Shown: piece after piece, positions 46,185 through 53,988 of the stretch
How the letters are laid out: each line of letters opens with the position of its first letter
Position numbering within the stretch: the stretch's first letter is position 1
Translations under genes and position numbers: made by a program
Notes under the pieces: model-generated
The model's input: the letters and a program-made list of their open reading frames with translations, nothing else
Told to the model about the DNA's origin: nothing
Databases searched by the model: none
NCBI GenBank assembly: GCA_030532305.1
Contig: JAUNLJ010000004.1
Location: 30,082 to 94,081, forward strand
Length of the DNA stretch: 64,000 nt
From: Tissierellia bacterium
Lineage (GTDB): Bacteria > Bacillota > Clostridia > Tissierellales > Peptoniphilaceae
Direction of reading: 5' to 3'

Positions 46185-46716
46185 GCTGGTGACAGGGGGG
46201 GCCAGAAGTGGCAAGTCCTCCTATGCGGAGGCCCTCCTTATGGACCGGGAGGACGTCCTCTATATCGCTACAGCCAAGGTGGAAGATGAGGAAATGGCCC
46301 ACCGGGTCAAAAAACACCAGGCCCGCCGGCCCAGCCAGTGGGGCCTTTATGAGGGGGACCAGGACCTGGCCGGGGTCATTGGCCCCCAGTATGGGGCCTA
46401 TCTCTTGGACTGCGTTACAGTCCTGGCCTCTAACTATCTTTTTGCCAGAAGCCAGGGCCTAGACCAGGTCCCTCCCGAGCTCCTAGAAGAGGTGGAAGAG
46501 GCTGTCTTTAAGGAGCTTTCTGCCCTGGTTAAGACCGCCAAGAAAGAAAACAAGTCCCTGGTCCTGGTAACCAACGAGGTGGGGGACGGGCCTGTCCCCA
46601 TGTATAGCCTGACCCGGGCCTTTCGGGACCTCCAGGGCCGGACCAACCAAAGGCTGGCCGCCCTGGTGGATGAGGTCTACCTGGTGGTCTGTGGCCTGCC
46701 GGTGAAGATCAAATGA
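46177..46716 (+). CDS. cobU: Adenosylcobinamide kinase/guanylyltransferase CobU
   Basis: Phosphorylates adenosylcobinamide and adds GMP, about 179 residues. Seen: P-loop TGGARSGKSSYAE, VEDEEMAHRVKKHQARRP and TNEVGDGPVP. ATG 46177 (MIRLVTGG) overlaps the cobT stop by eight bases; ATG 46147 lies inside cobT. Intact. Confidence 0.95.
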   Translation: MIRLVTGGARSGKSSYAEALLMDREDVLYIATAKVEDEEMAHRVKKHQARRPSQWGLYEGDQDLAGVIGPQYGAYLLDCVTVLASNYLFARSQGLDQVPPELLEEVEEAVFKELSALVKTAKKENKSLVLVTNEVGDGPVPMYSLTRAFRDLQGRTNQRLAALVDEVYLVVCGLPVKIK

Positions 46717-47444
46717 AGGGCCTGATCTTAGCCCTCCAATTTTTAACCCGTTTCCCCATTCCCCTAGCCATCGACTTTAACCAAGACAATGCCCGGGCCA
46801 GCCTCTTCTTCTTTCCCTGGGTCAGTTTTCTTATTGGCCTGGCTACAGGGGGCCTCCTCCAAGTCCTAAGGCCCCTAAGCCCAAGTATAGGGAGTTTTTT
46901 AGCCCTTATTCTATGGATTTTTTTAACGGGGGGCCTCCATATTGACGGGGTCTGCGACACCCTAGATGGTTTTTTCTCCAACCGAGATAGGGAGGAGGTC
47001 CTTCGCATTATGAAGGATTCCACCGTAGGCTCCTTTGGGGTTTTGGGCCTGGTCTTCCTTATTATAGGCAAGGCCATCTTCCTTAGAGAGATAGACCTTA
47101 AGGCCCTGGACCTGGCCTTTTTAGTGGCCGGCGCCCGTTTGGGGGTCCTCCTCCTTATTTTATACTTTCCCTCAGCCAGACCTGGCGGCCTAGGCAACAT
47201 CTTCCAAAGGGCCCAGCCCCTGGCCCATGTCCTTTTTTCAAGCCTCCTCCTTTTGGGCCTGGCCTTCTTCTATAAGAAGAGCCTCCTTTTGGTTATCCTA
47301 GCCTCCCTTTTGCTGGCCTTTTTCATGGGCCAGTGGAGCATAAAAAAGATCGGTGGGGTCACAGGAGACGTCTTTGGTTTTGCCCAGGAATATGGGGAAC
47401 TTTTTGCACTTTTAATCTATTGGGGGGTAAGTCTATGGATTTAA
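46713..47444 (+). CDS. cobS: Cobalamin 5'-phosphate synthase CobS
   Basis: Membrane enzyme that couples the lower base nucleotide to GDP-cobinamide, 243 residues. Seen: LQFLTRFPIP, GGLHIDGVCDTLDGFFSNRDREEVLRIMKD-type motif typical of the family, and several membrane segments. ATG overlaps cobU by four bases. Confidence 0.95.
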   Translation: MKGLILALQFLTRFPIPLAIDFNQDNARASLFFFPWVSFLIGLATGGLLQVLRPLSPSIGSFLALILWIFLTGGLHIDGVCDTLDGFFSNRDREEVLRIMKDSTVGSFGVLGLVFLIIGKAIFLREIDLKALDLAFLVAGARLGVLLLILYFPSARPGGLGNIFQRAQPLAHVLFSSLLLLGLAFFYKKSLLLVILASLLLAFFMGQWSIKKIGGVTGDVFGFAQEYGELFALLIYWGVSLWI

Positions 47445-48010
47445 TTTTACTTCGCCACGGCCAATCTAAGGCCAATAAAGATAAGGTCATTGGGACCCCT
47501 GAGGTCTCCTTGACCCAGCTGGGACGGGACCAGGCCCTTAAGGCGGGCCTTAGGCTCAAGGCCAAGAAGATAGACCGGGTCCTAGTCTCGCCCTATACCC
47601 GGGCCCAAGAAACGGCCCAAGAGGTCAACAAGAGCCTGGGCCTAAGTCTAGAGACAGAGGACCTGGTTAGGGAGGTCTCCTTTGGCATCCTAGAGGGCCA
47701 CCGTTTTGAAGATATGGAAAAAGACCCCAACTACAAGGATGTTCTCCAGGCCTGGCTAGACAATCCCCGGGACACAGCCCCACCAGGAGGGGAGTCCATC
47801 CGGGATGCCAGGGCCAGGGCCCAGGCCTTTTTAGACAAGTACAAGGACCAGGACCAAACCATCCTAGTGGTGAGCCATGAGGGCTTTATCCGGGCCCTCC
47901 TATCGGTGGTGGTAGGGTCTGTGGACAGCTTCTTTAGGTTTAAGGTGGACAACTGTTCCTATATCCAGGCCCACTGGGGAGACTACCCCTATATTCAAGC
48001 CGACAGTTAG
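47435..48010 (+). CDS. cobC: Alpha-ribazole phosphatase-like histidine phosphatase CobC
   Basis: Removes the phosphate of alpha-ribazole phosphate or cobalamin phosphate, about 191 residues. Seen: ILLRHGQSKANKD with the catalytic His, SPYTRAQETA and VVSHEGFIRALL. ATG 47435 is used; the longer frame from 47333 lies inside cobS. Position at the end of the cobalamin operon supports CobC over a general phosphoglycerate mutase. Start overlaps cobS. Confidence 0.88.
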   Translation: MDLILLRHGQSKANKDKVIGTPEVSLTQLGRDQALKAGLRLKAKKIDRVLVSPYTRAQETAQEVNKSLGLSLETEDLVREVSFGILEGHRFEDMEKDPNYKDVLQAWLDNPRDTAPPGGESIRDARARAQAFLDKYKDQDQTILVVSHEGFIRALLSVVVGSVDSFFRFKVDNCSYIQAHWGDYPYIQADS

Positions 48011-48093
48011 TTACAACTTAGTTACAAATCTCCCAAGGGCCTTTCTTATTTTCATTTTTTTGTTATTATTTATCATGAGGTGAAAAGCAAAAA

Positions 48094-49074
48094 ATGAAAC
48101 ACACAAATAAAGTCCTTTGGGGCCTACTTTTAGCCCTTGGTTTGGGTCTATTTTTACCAGGATCCATTTTTGCCAAGGCGGAAGATAGGCCTCTTTACCT
48201 GGGTCTATCCATGGGAACCGATAGCAAGGGAAACTATGAATCCTTTGTCCTATCCTGGGTAGAGCCCGAGGCAGTAAAGGCAAGTTTAAATCAAGGGAAG
48301 GATGTCCGCTACCAAGTGGATGTAAAAGAGTCAGGAGGGACCTGGTTTTCAGAAGGAGGCCAAGAGCTTATCTCAGGTTCCCTGAAGGACCTAGGCGGCC
48401 AGAGCCTATCCCTAGGCCAAAAAGACCTGGAGGCCCTGGGCCCCATTGACGTCTACAGGCGGGGTTACAGCTTTAGGGTCCGCTATCTTATAGATGGGGT
48501 GGCCCTGCCCTTTTCCAATGAAATTAGGGTAGGGGCCAGGACCAGCTACGACAATGCCTCCCTTTGGTTCTATGAGGAGCTGGAAAAGGCCAACAAAAAT
48601 GCCTTTATCCCTGGAAAAATTCAAAGCGATATGAAGGCAGATATTAGCCGGGAAGAATTTACAGAAGTCATTGTCCGGGTCTATGAAAGGGCAGAAGGCC
48701 TCCACCTAGTGGCCGGGTCTTCCTCCTATGAAGACACCAAGAACCCTTCTGTACAAATTGCCACCGACCTAGGCCTAGTGGAAGGGGTAGGGGGCGGCCG
48801 CTTCCTTCCTGAAAAAGCCATTAGCCGGGAAGAAATGGCCATTATCTTCTCCAGACTGGTCCAAAAATTAGAGGTCAAGGCTCCTGAAGACAAGGGCTTC
48901 CTCTTTAAGGACCATGAGCAGATCGCCCCCTGGGCCCTAGACCATGTCTACTATATCCAGGACTATGGGATTATCCTAGGCGACGACAAGGGCAACTTCC
49001 TCCCCAAGGACAAGGCCTCTAGAGAAGAAGCCGTGGTCCTAGGCCAAAGGCTCTATGAGCTGGTAGAAAAGTAA
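48094..49074 (+). CDS. Secreted SLH-domain surface protein
   Basis: 326 residues: a signal peptide (residues about 1-27, cleavage near IFAKA), an N-terminal beta-rich domain with fibronectin III-like traits (FVLSWVEPEAV, YSFRVRYLIDG; weak), and three SLH repeats from about residue 150 with AISREEMAIIFSRLV and GNFLPKDKASREEAVVL. SLH repeats hold proteins to the pyruvylated cell wall polymer. It lies 84 bases after cobC. A link to cobalamin is not shown. Confidence 0.85.
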   Translation: MKHTNKVLWGLLLALGLGLFLPGSIFAKAEDRPLYLGLSMGTDSKGNYESFVLSWVEPEAVKASLNQGKDVRYQVDVKESGGTWFSEGGQELISGSLKDLGGQSLSLGQKDLEALGPIDVYRRGYSFRVRYLIDGVALPFSNEIRVGARTSYDNASLWFYEELEKANKNAFIPGKIQSDMKADISREEFTEVIVRVYERAEGLHLVAGSSSYEDTKNPSVQIATDLGLVEGVGGGRFLPEKAISREEMAIIFSRLVQKLEVKAPEDKGFLFKDHEQIAPWALDHVYYIQDYGIILGDDKGNFLPKDKASREEAVVLGQRLYELVEK

Positions 49075-49127
49075 GACAAAAAAAGAAGCCCCAGGCCTCT
49101 TTATAGGGATCCTATCCCAAAAAGGAT

Positions 49128-49170
49128 ATCGGCATGAAGGTATTAACCCTTGGTGCCGATTTTTATATGG
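49128..49170 (+). terminator. Terminator after the SLH gene
   Basis: ATCGGCA (49128-49134) pairs with TGCCGAT (49154-49160), with an inner AAGG/CCTT, then TTTTTATAT. Confidence 0.8.
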
Positions 49171-49192
49171 CAAGAAAGGGGCCTTAAAAAGC

Positions 49193-49222
49193 TTGAAAAA
49201 GGGACATACTTTAGCATAGTAT
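49193..49222 (+). promoter_or_regulatory. Promoter overlapping the palindrome
   Basis: TTGAAA at 49193-49198, 18-base spacer, TAGTAT at 49217-49222. The -10 box is inside the left arm of the palindrome at 49210-49261, so a protein bound there would block this promoter. Confidence 0.55.
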
Positions 49223-49261
49223 CTAATCTATCATAATCTTTTTATGATATACTATGCTAAA
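49210..49261. repeat. Large interrupted palindrome, candidate operator
   Basis: Outer arms of 13 bases are perfect: TTTAGCATAGTAT (49210-49222) and ATACTATGCTAAA (49249-49261). Nested inside, ATCATAA (49230-49236) pairs with TTATGAT (49242-49248). The predicted transcription start would fall within it, so the full hairpin is probably not in the RNA, which favours a DNA operator. Confidence 0.75.
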
Positions 49262-49271
49262 GGAGGGGAAG

Positions 49272-49337
49272 GTGTCAGACAAGGTAAAGCCACTGGCTAT
49301 TTTTTCACCAAGCTGGGATCCAGGGGGCCATCCTTAG
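49272..49337 (+). CDS. Possible 21-residue peptide gene
   Basis: GTG start with strong AAAGGAGGGG, encoding MSDKVKPLAIF and a tail rich in Pro, Gly and Trp, ending GGHP before TAG. It lies between the palindrome and the MFS gene. It may be a leader peptide, a short signalling or secreted peptide, or an accident; a strong ribosome binding site is the main support. No homologue known to me. Confidence 0.4.
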   Translation: MSDKVKPLAIFSPSWDPGGHP

Positions 49338-49371
49338 CTAGACCTATTCTAAAAGCCTATTGGGGAGAATG

Positions 49372-50565
49372 ATGAAGAAAAAATCCATCTACATACTTGT
49401 TATCTATTCGGCCTTAGGAAATTTTATTGACCTAAGTTTTTTTACTTGCCTGCCTGTTTATCTATTGAAGGGAAATTCCAGCACCTATGCTGGCCTCTCC
49501 TTTAGTCTCATGAGTTTGTTGGGTATGCTTTTTTTGCCCATAACGGGAAGCCTTATTGACCAGGGGAAGAAAAAAAGACTCCTTCAAGGAACGGCCCTAG
49601 GGCTTTCCTGTCTTTTTTGGGCCTATTCTTTTTTCCCCAGAGAAGCTATCTTTGTCCTATCTCCCCTAGTATTAATCCTCCTAAACCTCCACGGGTCTCT
49701 AGTAAAAGCAAGTTTACCCCTTGTGGTGGCCCCTTCTGACCTCCTCCGCTACAATGCCTTAAAAAGTTCTTTGGACACCCTAGCTATTTTTTTGGCTCCA
49801 GGAATTAGCCTTTGGATTTTTTCAAGCCTCTCTTTTTATCATCTTCTGGGGCTATTGGGCTTTTTGGCCCTTGTCAATGCAATAGTGGCCTCTTTTTTTC
49901 CCCTATTATCGGGAAAAACAGAAAGCAAGAAGTTTTCCTTAGGGCAAATAAAAGAGACCTTTCTATCCCTTAAGCAGGATGGCTATTTATTGCCCTTGGT
50001 GTTCTTATTTATGGCCTTAAATTTTTTTATAGGCGGCGTGGAAGAAATCATTTATCCAGGAATTTTACTTAGTCACTATCAAATGGAAGAAAAATTCTTG
50101 GGCTTTGGCCTATCTTGCACAAGTTTAGGTGCCATTATAGCTGGACTTAGCTTGATGAAAAAATCTTCAGAAAAAAATTTCAGTGGGGCCATATTTTCTT
50201 ATATAAAAAAGAATGCTTACTTGATGGTCCTCTTAGGTGGGATCAGCCTACTTATAGCGAATAAGGCTTACTATTTTCTTCTCTTCTCTTTATTTCAGCT
50301 ACTTATAGGATTTTTCACCAGTCGAGTGAATATTCCTTTGGAAGTTAGTTTTCAAAAGAGGGTTTCCTTGGAAGAGCAAGGACGGTTTTTTTCTTTTCTA
50401 GCCTTTTCTTCTCGGGTCTTAGTCCCACTAGGCATACTCTATTCCGGATTTTTGGTCGATCAAGTTGGGCCAGGACAAACCTTAATGCTAAATAACTTGT
50501 GCATTATCATACTGGTCTATATCTTTGGCAAAAGAAGGGTGGCAGAAGGCCTTAGTAAGAGTTAA
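49372..50565 (+). CDS. MFS-type membrane transporter
   Basis: About 397 residues with eleven to twelve hydrophobic segments and the loop motif GSLIDQGKKKRLL after the second, as in major facilitator proteins. A second weak copy, LVDQVGPGQTL, is near the end. The gene is visibly AT-richer than its neighbours (many TTTTT runs), a possible sign of transfer. ATG 49372 has GGGGAG upstream; 49369 and TTG 49360 are alternatives. Substrate unknown; drug or metabolite export is only a guess. Confidence 0.82.
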   Translation: MKKKSIYILVIYSALGNFIDLSFFTCLPVYLLKGNSSTYAGLSFSLMSLLGMLFLPITGSLIDQGKKKRLLQGTALGLSCLFWAYSFFPREAIFVLSPLVLILLNLHGSLVKASLPLVVAPSDLLRYNALKSSLDTLAIFLAPGISLWIFSSLSFYHLLGLLGFLALVNAIVASFFPLLSGKTESKKFSLGQIKETFLSLKQDGYLLPLVFLFMALNFFIGGVEEIIYPGILLSHYQMEEKFLGFGLSCTSLGAIIAGLSLMKKSSEKNFSGAIFSYIKKNAYLMVLLGGISLLIANKAYYFLLFSLFQLLIGFFTSRVNIPLEVSFQKRVSLEEQGRFFSFLAFSSRVLVPLGILYSGFLVDQVGPGQTLMLNNLCIIILVYIFGKRRVAEGLSKS

Positions 50566-50641
50566 ATTCCATTTAAAGCCTGAAAGGATGGCCAGTAGAG
50601 GAGACAAGAGGAAAGTGTTGGACCCGGTTAAATGAGCCCAT

Positions 50642-50679
50642 AAAAAAAGGCCATGGGCCTATAAACCCATAGCCTTTTC
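50642..50679 (-). terminator. Terminator of the CBS-domain gene
   Basis: Minus-strand stem GGCTATGGG with CCCATGGCC, then seven T. It lies just downstream of the minus-strand stop at 50706. On the + strand it may also stop the transporter transcript. Confidence 0.8.
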
Positions 50680-50705
50680 CCACTTTTAGCTAGCTTTTTT
50701 TATCT

Positions 50706-51947
50706 TTACTTGTCTAGATGACAGCCTATCCGCTCAATCCGGTTTTTACTGGTAGAGAGGATATGGAAGGTCAGATCGTCAATTTGGATGACTTCGCCCT
50801 TGGCGGGGAAGCGGTCAATTTTTTCAATGATATAGCCGGCAACGGTGTCAAATTCTTCAGATTCCAGGTCCACATCGATGATCCGGCTAAAGTCAGCCAG
50901 GGAGGCAGACCCGGCCAGAACATATTCATGGCTGTTGACTTGGATGATCTCTTCTATTTCATCTTCGTCATATTCATCGGTAATATCGCCTAGGATTTCC
51001 TCAATAAGGTCTTCTGTAGAGATCATGCCTTCCAGCCCCCCATATTCGTCATAGACCAGGGCCACGGACTTTTTCTCAAAGCGGATTTGCTTAAAGAGGG
51101 AGGAGACGGGCTTATATTCATAGGTGAAATAGGCGGGCCGGACCATGGTCCTTAGGTCCATGTCTTCTGCCTGGTAGGCGAAAAGGTCCTTAACGTGGAG
51201 GATGCCTAGGATATTGTCTAAGTCTTCTTCATAGACGGGGTAGCGGGAAAAGCCTTCTTCCTGGATGGTCTCTTGGATTTCTTCCCAAGTGGCTTCCACG
51301 TTGATGGCGACAATATCTGTCCGGGGGGTCATGACGTCTTTGGCGTAGAGGTCCCCAAAATCAATGACATTTTCTATGATCTCCACTTCCGTTTGGTCTA
51401 GGAGCTCATCTTCCATACTTTGGAAGAGGGCGTCACTTAGGGGGTCCAGGGAGACCTCTGCCCGGCCCTCCTCCTTATCTTCGTCAAAGGGGGTAAATAA
51501 AAGGCTATTGCCCTTTTCCACCAGGCTGACTAGGGGGGTTAAAAGAATTCTCAGATAGTAGAGCAGGCGAGAGTGTTTTAAGATGATGGCTTCTTTTTTT
51601 TGCTGGCCAATCCGGTTGGGCAGGCCCTCTCCTAAGAGGAGGATAAGTAGGCCAGAGATAAAGACGCCAAGAATCAGGCCGGGCAGGTCCCAAAAGGCCA
51701 GGCCCAGCTGGGAAAAGAGGACGGCCAGGCAGATATTAGAAAAATAGTCTAAGATCAGCATGGTGTTTAAGATATCCTCTACTTGTTTTAGGTTGTCTTC
51801 AATATAAAAAAGGGCCTTTTCCTCGTGTTTACGAAAAGTTTGCAATGTTTTTTGGCTCATATGCCGATAACTAGTTGAAAGCATGGTAAAATAAAAGGAA
51901 AAGAAGAGGAAAAGGACAGATAGGGCGATTAGTATTTTTACATTCAT
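50706..51947 (-). CDS. Hemolysin C/CorC-family CBS-domain membrane protein
   Basis: About 413 residues: an N-terminal hydrophobic segment, a second membrane region around 75-115 (a reduced CNNM/DUF21-like part), a CBS pair (DVMTPRTDIVAI, GILHVKDLF, FEKKSVALVYDEYGGLEGMISTEDLIEEILGDI) and a C-terminal CorC_HlyC domain. Relatives act in magnesium or cobalt export. ATG at 51947 has AAGGAG seven bases upstream; the longer frame to 51998 does not. Only minus-strand gene besides pyc. Confidence 0.87.
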   Translation of the reverse strand: MNVKILIALSVLFLFFSFYFTMLSTSYRHMSQKTLQTFRKHEEKALFYIEDNLKQVEDILNTMLILDYFSNICLAVLFSQLGLAFWDLPGLILGVFISGLLILLLGEGLPNRIGQQKKEAIILKHSRLLYYLRILLTPLVSLVEKGNSLLFTPFDEDKEEGRAEVSLDPLSDALFQSMEDELLDQTEVEIIENVIDFGDLYAKDVMTPRTDIVAINVEATWEEIQETIQEEGFSRYPVYEEDLDNILGILHVKDLFAYQAEDMDLRTMVRPAYFTYEYKPVSSLFKQIRFEKKSVALVYDEYGGLEGMISTEDLIEEILGDITDEYDEDEIEEIIQVNSHEYVLAGSASLADFSRIIDVDLESEEFDTVAGYIIEKIDRFPAKGEVIQIDDLTFHILSTSKNRIERIGCHLDK

Positions 51948-52046
51948 AATCCAACTCCTTACCCTTCTTATTATAGGCATAAAAGGCCCAAGATACAATG
52001 GATTTTATAGAAGACGTGGCTTAGAATAAAGGAAGTGTAGCTATTT

Positions 52047-52778
52047 ATGAAAGAATTCACATGTCATTTTAATTTTGAGAGGAGCAAGAAGGACCACTTA
52101 GACAGCCGGGGGGTGATGGATCTTTTCTTAAAGACGGCCTATGCCCACTGGGAGGTCAGTGAAGACCTGGAGGAGGACTACTATGGCTGGATGATTTACC
52201 GGTGGCAGGTGGAGTTTAAGTGCCCACCCAACTGCCAAGACCAGATTGAGGTCACCACCCTGGTCAATGAGGTCAACAAGCTTTTTGCCTACCGGCACTT
52301 TATCTTAAAACAAGAGGGGGAGGTCTTGGCCCGGGCCGGGAGCCTGTGGATCCAGACAGACCTAAGACGTAGGGAGGCCATTTCCATTCCAGAAAAGGAC
52401 CATTTTAAAGACCCCCAGACAGAAAAGACCATTCCCAACCGCCAGCTTAGGCGGGCCAAGAAGAAAAAACTCCAGGGGCCGGGTCTGGCCCTTGGGATTG
52501 ACCCGGCGGACATAGATGAAAATGACCATGTCAACAACCTGGTTTACTTAAGCTTTATGGAAAGGGCCCTGGAGGAGGAAAAGCCAGGCTTTAAGGAGGC
52601 CTACCGGCTCAGGGACCTAGACATTACTTATTCCCATGAAATCCGCCATGAAGACCAGGTTCTGGTGGTTATGGGCCAGGAGGAAGAGGGGGTTTTTTAC
52701 TTTACCATTTGGGACCAAAAGCAGGAAAATATCCATGCCTACATGGTGGGGAAATTTGTAAAGGATCTTGACGGATAG
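52047..52778 (+). CDS. Acyl-ACP thioesterase
   Basis: FatA/FatB-type (PF01643) hot-dog enzyme that frees fatty acids from acyl-ACP, 243 residues. Seen: double hot-dog with YGWMIYRWQVEF and RAGSLWIQTDLR in the first half and the catalytic IDENDHVNNLVYLSF in the second. Starts about 100 bases divergent from the CBS gene. It could set acyl chain length or free fatty acid supply in this anaerobe. Confidence 0.9.
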   Translation: MKEFTCHFNFERSKKDHLDSRGVMDLFLKTAYAHWEVSEDLEEDYYGWMIYRWQVEFKCPPNCQDQIEVTTLVNEVNKLFAYRHFILKQEGEVLARAGSLWIQTDLRRREAISIPEKDHFKDPQTEKTIPNRQLRRAKKKKLQGPGLALGIDPADIDENDHVNNLVYLSFMERALEEEKPGFKEAYRLRDLDITYSHEIRHEDQVLVVMGQEEEGVFYFTIWDQKQENIHAYMVGKFVKDLDG

Positions 52779-52797
52779 CCTGTAAATTTGGTATGAT
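52768..52797 (+). promoter_or_regulatory. Promoter of the cold-shock gene
   Basis: TTGACG at 52768-52773, 18-base spacer, TATGAT at 52792-52797. It gives a leader of about 100 bases, as usual for cold-shock mRNAs. Confidence 0.6.
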
Positions 52798-52903
52798 TAA
52801 CTTGCTTTATGAAGTTTTAAATTTAGATGGAGCTTGAACTTTTGCAGGTTATCTCTAAGTTTTTAAATTCGATAAAGAAATAATAATTTGGAGGTAATAG
52901 AAT

Positions 52904-53101
52904 ATGACAGGTAAAGTAAAGTGGTTTAATGCTGAAAAGGGATATGGCTTCATCACCACCGATGAGGGACAAGATGTATTTGCTCACTTCTCTCAAATCC
53001 AAGTTGACGGATTTAAGACCCTAGAAGAGGGACAAAATGTTTCCTTCGATGTTGTTGAAGGGGAAAAGGGAGAACAGGCAGCAAACATCGTAATTTTATA
53101 A
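52904..53101 (+). CDS. Cold-shock protein, CspA family
   Basis: 65-residue single cold-shock domain RNA chaperone. Seen: [18 protein letters not shown] with RNP1 KGYGFIT and RNP2 DVFAHFS. TTGGAGG precedes the ATG. Long AT-rich leader from a promoter at 52768, terminator right after the stop. Confidence 0.97.
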   Translation: MTGKVKWFNAEKGYGFITTDEGQDVFAHFSQIQVDGFKTLEEGQNVSFDVVEGEKGEQAANIVIL

Positions 53102-53110
53102 GAACATAGG

Positions 53111-53138
53111 AGGCCTCTTGTCTAACAAGAGGCCTTTC
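53111..53138 (+). terminator. Terminator after the cold-shock gene
   Basis: Perfect 11-base stem AGGCCTCTTGT (53111-53121) with ACAAGAGGCCT (53125-53135), followed by a short T run (TTTCT). The next ribosome binding site lies just behind it. Confidence 0.75.
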
Positions 53139-53156
53139 TGTTATAGGAGGGATAAA

Positions 53157-53912
53157 ATGACTGAACAAAAAGAAAAGAAACTTGTGGCCGAGGTCAATGG
53201 CAAGAAGATTACCGAGGAAGATGTGGTTACCTACCTGCAAGGGATGAACCCACAATTTGCCCAACAATTCCGTTCTGAAGATGGGATCAAACAAGTTATC
53301 GAAGAGCTAGTTAGGCAAGAGCTCCTTTATTTTGACGCCCTAGAAAAGAACTTGGACCAAGAAGAAGAGTTTGTCAAGGTCCTTAACCAAACCAAGGAAT
53401 CGCTTTTAAAATCCTATGCTTTTTCCAAGGTTCTTGAAAGTGTCCAAATAGAAGACCAAGACATTGAGGACTTCTATGAAAAAAATAAAAAGCTTTTTGA
53501 AATTCCAGAAACAGCCCAGGCCTCCCATATCCTAGTGGATAATGAAGACTTGGCCAAGGACATTAGGGCCAAGCTTGATGAAGGGGCGGCCTTTGAGGAC
53601 CTAGCTCGAGAACATTCCACCTGCCCTTCCAAGGAAAAGGGGGGCGACCTAGGCCTCTTCTATCCTGGGCAAATGGTGCCTGAATTTGACCAAGCAGTCT
53701 TTTCCATGGAGGAAGGCGAAATTTCTGATCCTGTTAAGACCCAGTTTGGCTACCATATTATCCGGCTAGACCATAAATTTGCTGAGCAAAAGAGGACCCT
53801 AGATGAGGCCCGTCAAGATGTGAGAACTGAGCTTTTAAGACAAAAACAGCAGGCCGCTTACCAAGAAAAGGTAGATGAATTAAGCGAAAAATATCCAGTG
53901 AAACTTTATTAA
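53157..53912 (+). CDS. Parvulin-type peptidyl-prolyl isomerase
   Basis: About 251 residues with an N-terminal SurA-like helical part (VAEVNGKKITEEDV) and a PpiC domain (ASHILVDNED, AREHSTCPSKEKGGDLG, GYHIIRLDHK). No signal peptide, so cytoplasmic unlike PrsA. ATG 53157 with AGGAGGG; the frame before it is in the terminator. Role in folding inferred from the domain. Confidence 0.9.
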   Translation: MTEQKEKKLVAEVNGKKITEEDVVTYLQGMNPQFAQQFRSEDGIKQVIEELVRQELLYFDALEKNLDQEEEFVKVLNQTKESLLKSYAFSKVLESVQIEDQDIEDFYEKNKKLFEIPETAQASHILVDNEDLAKDIRAKLDEGAAFEDLAREHSTCPSKEKGGDLGLFYPGQMVPEFDQAVFSMEEGEISDPVKTQFGYHIIRLDHKFAEQKRTLDEARQDVRTELLRQKQQAAYQEKVDELSEKYPVKLY

Positions 53913-53988
53913 CTTTAAAGGGTTTTTCCACTTTTAAGGAGATATTCCATGCTATAATAAGGGTGTGGAATATCAAAGGAGGAAGTTG

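Noticed and set aside
35191..48010. Cobalamin locus as a genomic island
   Set aside because: No integrase, att repeat or tRNA flank, and base composition matches the surrounding genes.
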